Positions 58,940 to 64,000 of a stretch of DNA of 64,000 nt are shown here, piece by piece; positions within the stretch are counted from its first letter, which is position 1, and every line of letters starts with the position of its first letter. Below the pieces are notes generated by a model, which saw only the letters and a list, made by a program, of their open reading frames with translations, searched no databases and was not told where the DNA came from. Source of the stretch: Ganoderma boninense. Lineage: Eukaryota; Basidiomycota; Agaricomycetes; Polyporales; Polyporaceae. Position numbers and translations under genes: made by a program. The DNA lies in contig CM035307.1 in assembly GCA_002900995.3 (NCBI GenBank), positions 1,116,001-1,180,000 of the forward strand, given 5' to 3'.

Positions 58940-61151
58940 TCAAGTTGGTGGAAGTAGAGGCCGGGATGACGTGGTAGAGGCTGGGATGAACTGGTGCGGG
59001 AACCGGGTTGGAGAGCAAGGTCGCCGCCATCTGGGCGCCCGCTAGCAGCATCCACTCGCGCCTCCTTCCTTCTTCCCTTGGCCATCCATCTATCCCAGTT
59101 ACGAATCCTCTCGCTGCCACCCACCATGGACTATGGCTCTGCTCCTTCTTGGGCCCATCCAACAAATCTTGAGGTCTCTGCCCGTGTGTCTGTGTGCTCG
59201 ACCCCTCGATTCAGGCCAGAAGAGCTGATTCCTCTCCGCAGACCGATCTTCTCCGCCCGCCCGTATATGGGGACCAAAGACCTGCTCAGCGCGTCGTCCA
59301 GAATCGGGACGACATGTGCGAGCCCTCTCAGCTCCACGAGGAAGACTTCTGGATGCCGGACTGTGAGTGTCTCTTCTGGCTCTTCAACCCAGTCTCACGA
59401 TGCATCGCGCCGGCCTCCGTTCTTCGCGTATTGCCCCATACACCCCCGCCGCGTCTTACATCTTTAATCCGGACCCTCAATGACTCGCATGCCGCCTCTC
59501 AGCCCCTTCAGACAAAATCCGCGTTGTGTGCACACGTATAGCTTTTCGCTCTGGGCTCCCGCTTGTCACCCCCCTCCGTTCTTCGCCCACCTTTCCTTAC
59601 AGCTCATTTGCCTTTCCTATCTCTGGCACAGGACTAAAAGACAGCTCTTCCAAGGTTCAGCTCCCTCGGCGGAAACATAAGGTACTTGCAGGTGCGTTTA
59701 TTTCTCTTGCTGCCGCCCAGTTACCACCTTTGCGCCCATTTCCTTCATCGCTCATTCGTTCATCATGCCCATTCACCTACAACTTGTCTATTACAAGTCA
59801 TGGATGCACTATCCCCCAAGCTTCGGCTCTTAAGCTCCGGGCTGGTGAGTCTTGTTCCCTCCACCGTCCACCCTTCCTCGCGCTCGCCTCTCTTCTTCGC
59901 TCACTAATTCATCTTTGCCCAGATCCCCGGTGTACCTCCAATTCTGGACGTAGACGACCTGTCTACCAAGGTCCAAGCTTTGATTATCTCCGAGTCCTCT
60001 CGCTCTCAGGTGCACTTGTTTTTCTCGTGCGTATCTTTCGTGGTTTCGGCGCTCAAAGAATTTCCCTCTCATACCAGCCCCCTTCATCGCTCACTTGCTC
60101 GTAATGCCCAGATGCCCGCTATTTCTCTATAATGGTACCTGCAACACTTGTGGATCACATTCCAGGCATATCCAACGACTCGCACTCTCCGTGCCTTTGT
60201 TTCCGTGATGCCGTCCTGCGCTCGCCTTCCTTCCCCACTCCCACGTTCGTCTGGACTAGGTACTCGTCGCCTATCTAGTACAAGGTATAACGGACCCTTC
60301 TATCAATTGACAGCTCCATCTGACAAACCTTGTGCTCTCTGTAGGTGTGTTTGTATGTCGACGCCTCGCGCTCATCTCCTTTCGGAACTGACCACCGGCT
60401 GGGGCACCGGAGCTCCGGAGAGCCTTAGTGCAGCTCCGTCGGTAAGCTGCGGTGAGGCCGAAGAGTTCCAGGTCCCGGCTTGACCTCATGTCGAAAGCCT
60501 GTAATAATACTTCGTCAATCCGCAGAGATCGGGGTAGATCTGAGGAGCTCCGTGACTTACGGGGAGGATGCGATAATAAGCTGTGCAGTTCCTGAGTGTG
60601 CTCATGATCCCCGACGAGACTCTTGGAGCGCTGACATGTCCCAGGAGCACGGAAGCCTGAAGGGAGACAGGGAGAGATGGGGAGATCCAGGATGGCCTGG
60701 ACTGACGGAACAATGAGAGTGCCACTGCGAGTCGATTAGCCATCCAATCACGCGGACAGCAGGGGGCATGTTGGCGGAGCATCACAGCAGAGCTCTTGCA
60801 CGCGGCAGCGGAGGGCTCTTCGGTGCGCCACACCGCGGTCTCGGTGCGGCAGTGGAGCTTTGTCCGAGATCCAAGACCATGTGACAAGCACGGCGGTGGC
60901 GTGCTGCGGGCGCTTCCGCAGAGCGCTGACGGAGCTCTCGCCCGTCGCACCTATTTCCCGGGGACGGAAATGTGACATTTCACACTAGTGCCACTCAAAT
61001 TTCCCGGCTAGCGGAACGTGGCATTTTCCTCCTTTATCCCTCCCATTTCCTGCCCATGGACACGCGTTCCAGAACGATCTATCATTCCACGATCTGGGAA
61101 ATTGCCAGGACATTTCATCTATCCAGTGTCGCGAAATACCCCGGACAAACA
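58940..61151 (-). repeat. Right arm of the 2.2-kb inverted repeat pair
   Basis: Inverted copy of 27713-29896, ending CCGGACAAACA at 61151. It differs by a roughly 22-base duplication near 58970-58990 and scattered 1-base and short changes, for example CCCCC instead of CCCC near 59816. These shift the frames of the short exon-like stretches inside, so at least one arm no longer encodes them. Confidence 0.88.
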
Positions 61152-63493
61152 TTCACAGCTGCGGCAGCTGAAAAAAAGACACTGGACCGCTCAGGGCCCA
61201 GTTGGACGGGCTGCTTGCGCCAGCTCTGCTGATGCTCTATCTTGATCCGAATCTCCGACAAGAGTTTATAAGCCCTGGTGAGACAATTTCTTCCTCTCCG
61301 GGCGCATTCTCGTCTTCCCCAGCGCGTCCCCGCGTCCTGGTATGTCCTTTCGCGCTCCCAGCTGCGATGCCCCTCGTCCCCAGCCAACAACCCGCCCTTT
61401 ACTGACCTCTCCTCGCCGGCTGTAGGTTGCGCGTAACCCTCACACCCATGAGCGACCTTCCAGTGTACATCCGCCCTCCGCCCACCCGCATCCATCGCGC
61501 TTCTTGTTAGGTTGATCATTCGCTTCGCTTGAGGTGCGTGCAGTATATGCGCTGCAGATTGGGTTCAGAGATTGAGAGATTGCCCCCGCAGATTCCCTTA
61601 TGTCTTGAGCGAAGCAGTTTGCCCAGCCCCACAAGACGCGTCGTAACGAGCGCGCGAAGTATGAGTATTATGCATGGAAGGGCGGGCATCCAGACGTTCT
61701 AGGGGCATTGGCGGTATCGTCGTCAGTGGTGAGTACGCTGTAGTGATCCCTGTTAAAGCTTGCTGACTAGTTCGTAGATTGGTCGTCTATCTATCCTCAG
61801 CCTGGGTGGGTTGCATCGGTGTATCAGCGTCGCGATCGTTCTCCGACCTTCTTCTGGGAATCTCTGTAGACCATTCACATTTTCTTGTTAGGAAGGAGAT
61901 TCGTATTAGGCCGGGTTATCGCACTCTCTGGTACTCGGTGTATGTCCATCCGCTCTGATAATAGATGACCTTTTTATCAATCCTCCAGATAAGATCAACC
62001 CTTATGTCGGCGTTTAGGTAAGGCGACATGGGTTTCAGAACGTTGACGTGGTCGTTGTATCCTGTCTTCACTGACACTGTCAGGCAAGCAACCAGTTAAA
62101 TGGCCTGTACCGTGATTTATGCGACACAAATCCAGTCCGCCATGGGTATCCAACTTGTGCACTCGTCAGTGGATGGTCCACAACCAGTGACTCTGACTAT
62201 ACACGGTCACCTGCCGAACAACACTTTCCTGTATTTGGTTCTCTGGCTATCCTCCATATATATTCTGTTGTGCGGAATGTTACTCGGTACATATAAGGCC
62301 ACACAAGTAAGACCCTCGAAGTCCAAACCTCTTAGGTATCTCCTAGAGTACCCCCAAAGTTGTGGGGTTTACAGTATGTCGGTGCATGGCATGCAAATTT
62401 CAACCGCCCATACCCAAACCATCTCAGCCGCACGGATGAGTGACTGGCGTGATTTTCACTCAAGATTCACATGTCTTGATCAATTGTATGACATTCGATG
62501 GTTAACAAGCAAAATATGTGATGACGTTCTTCTTCGGTTATAAGATAACACCAATTAGTTTGCCCTAGCGCGGCCGACGTTCTTAGCTCAGGCAGCTGCA
62601 TAGATCAATTGTGTACTATCAAGCACTATCTGCCAAACGGAGTCGAATGTTGGCTGGGTTGAATGGCCTGCCAGAGTTGTCAATGCCTCGGTACTATCGT
62701 CACGCTCCGACTGACAAAGTTTGCTCGCAGGTGTCCTACCGAACACAACAGTAAAGCGTCGTATACCTCCTTCGCTTTTTGAACGATTTGATTTAAAACT
62801 GACTCATAAACTTGCGTGTATGCCTCGATGACCAGTCTATATGGTCTAGAGTCTAAGAATGCCATCCGCTCAAAGCTCTTAACCTGAAGGACAATTACCA
62901 CATAAGGATGAATCCGCGACCGGAGCGAGAGGGGTGCAGAACTGTACAGCCACCTGAAACCTCTCTCCTCCGGCTCTCATGCTTGAACTCCAGTGGCAGA
63001 AAGAATGCGGTTCTAGTGGCTCCAGCGGCTGCTTGTTACATACTCAGTATGTATCAGAACGTCGAAGGTTGAATCACAGTGGCGGTGAGTTCCGAATGAG
63101 TTTCGACAGAACTTTCGCCGAAGTGTCTCCGTGGGGCATGATGAGTGCTATCTTGCCGGTTGTCCCTCTGGAAGTTCCCTATGAGTCAAGGATAAGTATC
63201 TTTGGGGTAGCACGCACTTCCAATAATAATGCCAGGCACGGTCATGAGTGGATGTGTCTCCTCCCTGTGTTTGGTCCCATGTGGCGCAATTCCCATGGCA
63301 CTGTGAATAAGTAATAGCCCGGGAACTCGGGCTTGCTTATCTGAGTTCCTCGGCCATAGTCGCTGAGTCATGCCAGGCGCAGCATGAGGAGCAGACACGG
63401 CACACTGCATATCAGAAGACTCGTCAGCGCGTTGGCGTCCGCTTTCTTGCTACCTACGTCCATCTTGTGCTGTCGCCATCGTCCAGAGCAAAG
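61152..63493. other. Right flank, no supported gene
   Basis: Begins ttcacagctgcgg, unlike the outer flank of the left arm. A 147-codon plus frame (62100-62543) has one hydrophobic stretch but no recognisable domain. A short plus exon-like frame at about 61170-61280 ends at a GTGAGA donor. The promoter of the aminotransferase gene must lie near the right end. Confidence 0.4.
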
Positions 63494-64000
63494 ATGTCAT
63501 TCTCAGAGAAACCGTCGAAGGCGATCGACCTGTCCCATCATCTCTCCGATGTCTCGCGCGCTCGTGAATTGTCGCCGCTCAAAGGCCTGGCTCGATACCT
63601 TGAACGCCCAGGGCTGATCTCACTTGCAGGAGGTAAGCACCCGCCCCGTGTACAAGATGGTGGTTCTCGGCGTGGTGTATGTGCTCTATACGGAAGACAT
63701 AGTATTCAACGTTGCATTGCAGGAATGCCCAGTCAGGCCTACTTCCCGTTCGCTGCCATTTCTGGCGATGGTGAGTGTCGCTTGTGCTTTCAAATCTCGG
63801 CGTTTGTGTCTGGTCAAGTGATCAACTCTACTCATCGTGCTGCTCTACAGCGTTGGTACCCGACTCGTTCTCGACATCGAGCAGCCACTCCGAGAATTCA
63901 GTTTCCTGGCTATGGAAGCTATTCGGGGGTTCTTCTCACAAGGAGAAGACTGCGCCCATCACAATCCCCAAGTATCCGGCCCACTCGGGGACATCAATCT
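63494..64000 (+). CDS. PLP-dependent aminotransferase (aromatic/2-aminoadipate type), 5' part
   Basis: Class I/II aminotransferase of the Aro8/kynurenine aminotransferase group, which moves amino groups between aromatic amino acids or 2-aminoadipate and 2-oxoacids with pyridoxal phosphate. Exons 63494-63632, 63723-63770 and 63851 onward join in frame; the gene runs off the window. The start MSFSEKPSKAIDLSHHLSDV is followed by SRARELSPLKGLARYLERPG and the family motif LISLAGGMPSQAYFPFAAIS. GDALVPDSFS and a Ser/Lys-rich stretch (LWKLFGGSSHKEKTAPITIP) follow. The PLP-binding Lys lies beyond the window. Both introns are GT-AG. The start is the Met giving the conserved N terminus; upstream in-frame sequence looks non-coding. 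Confidence 0.88.
   Translation, partial: MSFSEKPSKAIDLSHHLSDVSRARELSPLKGLARYLERPGLISLAGGKHPPRVQDGGSRRGVCALYGRHSIQRCIAGMPSQAYFPFAAISGDGECRLCFQISAFVSGQVINSTHRAALQRWYPTRSRHRAATPRIQFPGYGSYSGVLLTRRRLRPSQSPSIRPTRGHQS

Noticed and set aside
27713..61151. Starship-type giant element
   Set aside because: No DUF3435 tyrosine recombinase was seen at either end, and long inverted repeats do not fit that class.
62100..62543. 147-codon plus frame with a hydrophobic stretch
   Set aside because: One hydrophobic run is not enough evidence; no homologous pattern recognised.
1..64000. CRISPR arrays, rRNA genes, bacterial operons
   Set aside because: The genes are spliced fungal genes; no spaced direct-repeat arrays or rRNA sequence were seen.

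Overview
This window is a stretch of a basidiomycete (mushroom-type, Agaricomycotina) nuclear genome. The genes carry many short GT-AG introns of about 45-75 nt. The conserved proteins are fungal, and the transposase types (KDZ and a Plavaka-like CACTA/EnSpm relative) are typical of mushroom genomes. Gene models below were built by hand from reading frames, splice consensus and family conservation. Internal exon edges are well supported for 14-3-3, COQ10, the zinc-knuckle gene, the Plavaka transposase and the aminotransferase, and approximate elsewhere.

Left part (1-17256): ordinary housekeeping DNA. From left to right it holds a 14-3-3 protein (minus), a secreted S28 serine peptidase (minus), a large coiled-coil and Ser/Pro-rich protein (minus) divergent from mitochondrial COQ10 (plus), and a six-knuckle CCHC protein of the GIS2/CNBP type (minus). 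Long spacers between them show no gene I can support.

Middle (17257-27604): a complete 10,332-bp KDZ-type DNA transposon. It has 853-bp terminal inverted repeats and a perfect 8-bp target-site duplication (GCTGATTA). Three plus-strand genes lie inside: a KDZ transposase, an unrecognised accessory gene and an HMG-box-like protein with a GR-rich tail. The two TIRs differ, as far as I can see, only in homopolymer lengths, so the insertion looks recent.

Right-centre (27713-61151): a 33.4-kb segment bounded by inverted copies of a roughly 2.2-kb sequence. Minus-strand genes in the left part encode an Agaricomycete family of unknown function, a Pro-rich protein, a one-pass SUN-domain protein, another unknown protein, a giant Ser/Pro/Thr-rich protein with 52-residue tandem repeats and an FHPDRW-containing tail, and a WD40 protein with a C-terminal membrane anchor. 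Plus-strand genes in the right part encode an LRR-like protein, a tail-anchored Ser/Pro-rich protein and an apparently intact Plavaka-type transposase. A second, nested pair of 443-bp inverted repeats (34585-35027 and 48156-48598) bounds 14 kb of this, and one copy covers the SUN gene promoter. Pseudogene debris (fumarate reductase-cytochrome b5, a DM9/DUF3421 protein, a coiled-coil gene) is scattered through it. The whole looks like a large, cargo-bearing, nested mobile region. That interpretation is inference; the repeats and genes are directly visible.

Right edge (61152-64000): mostly non-coding flank, then the 5' end of a PLP-dependent aromatic/2-aminoadipate-type aminotransferase that runs off the window.
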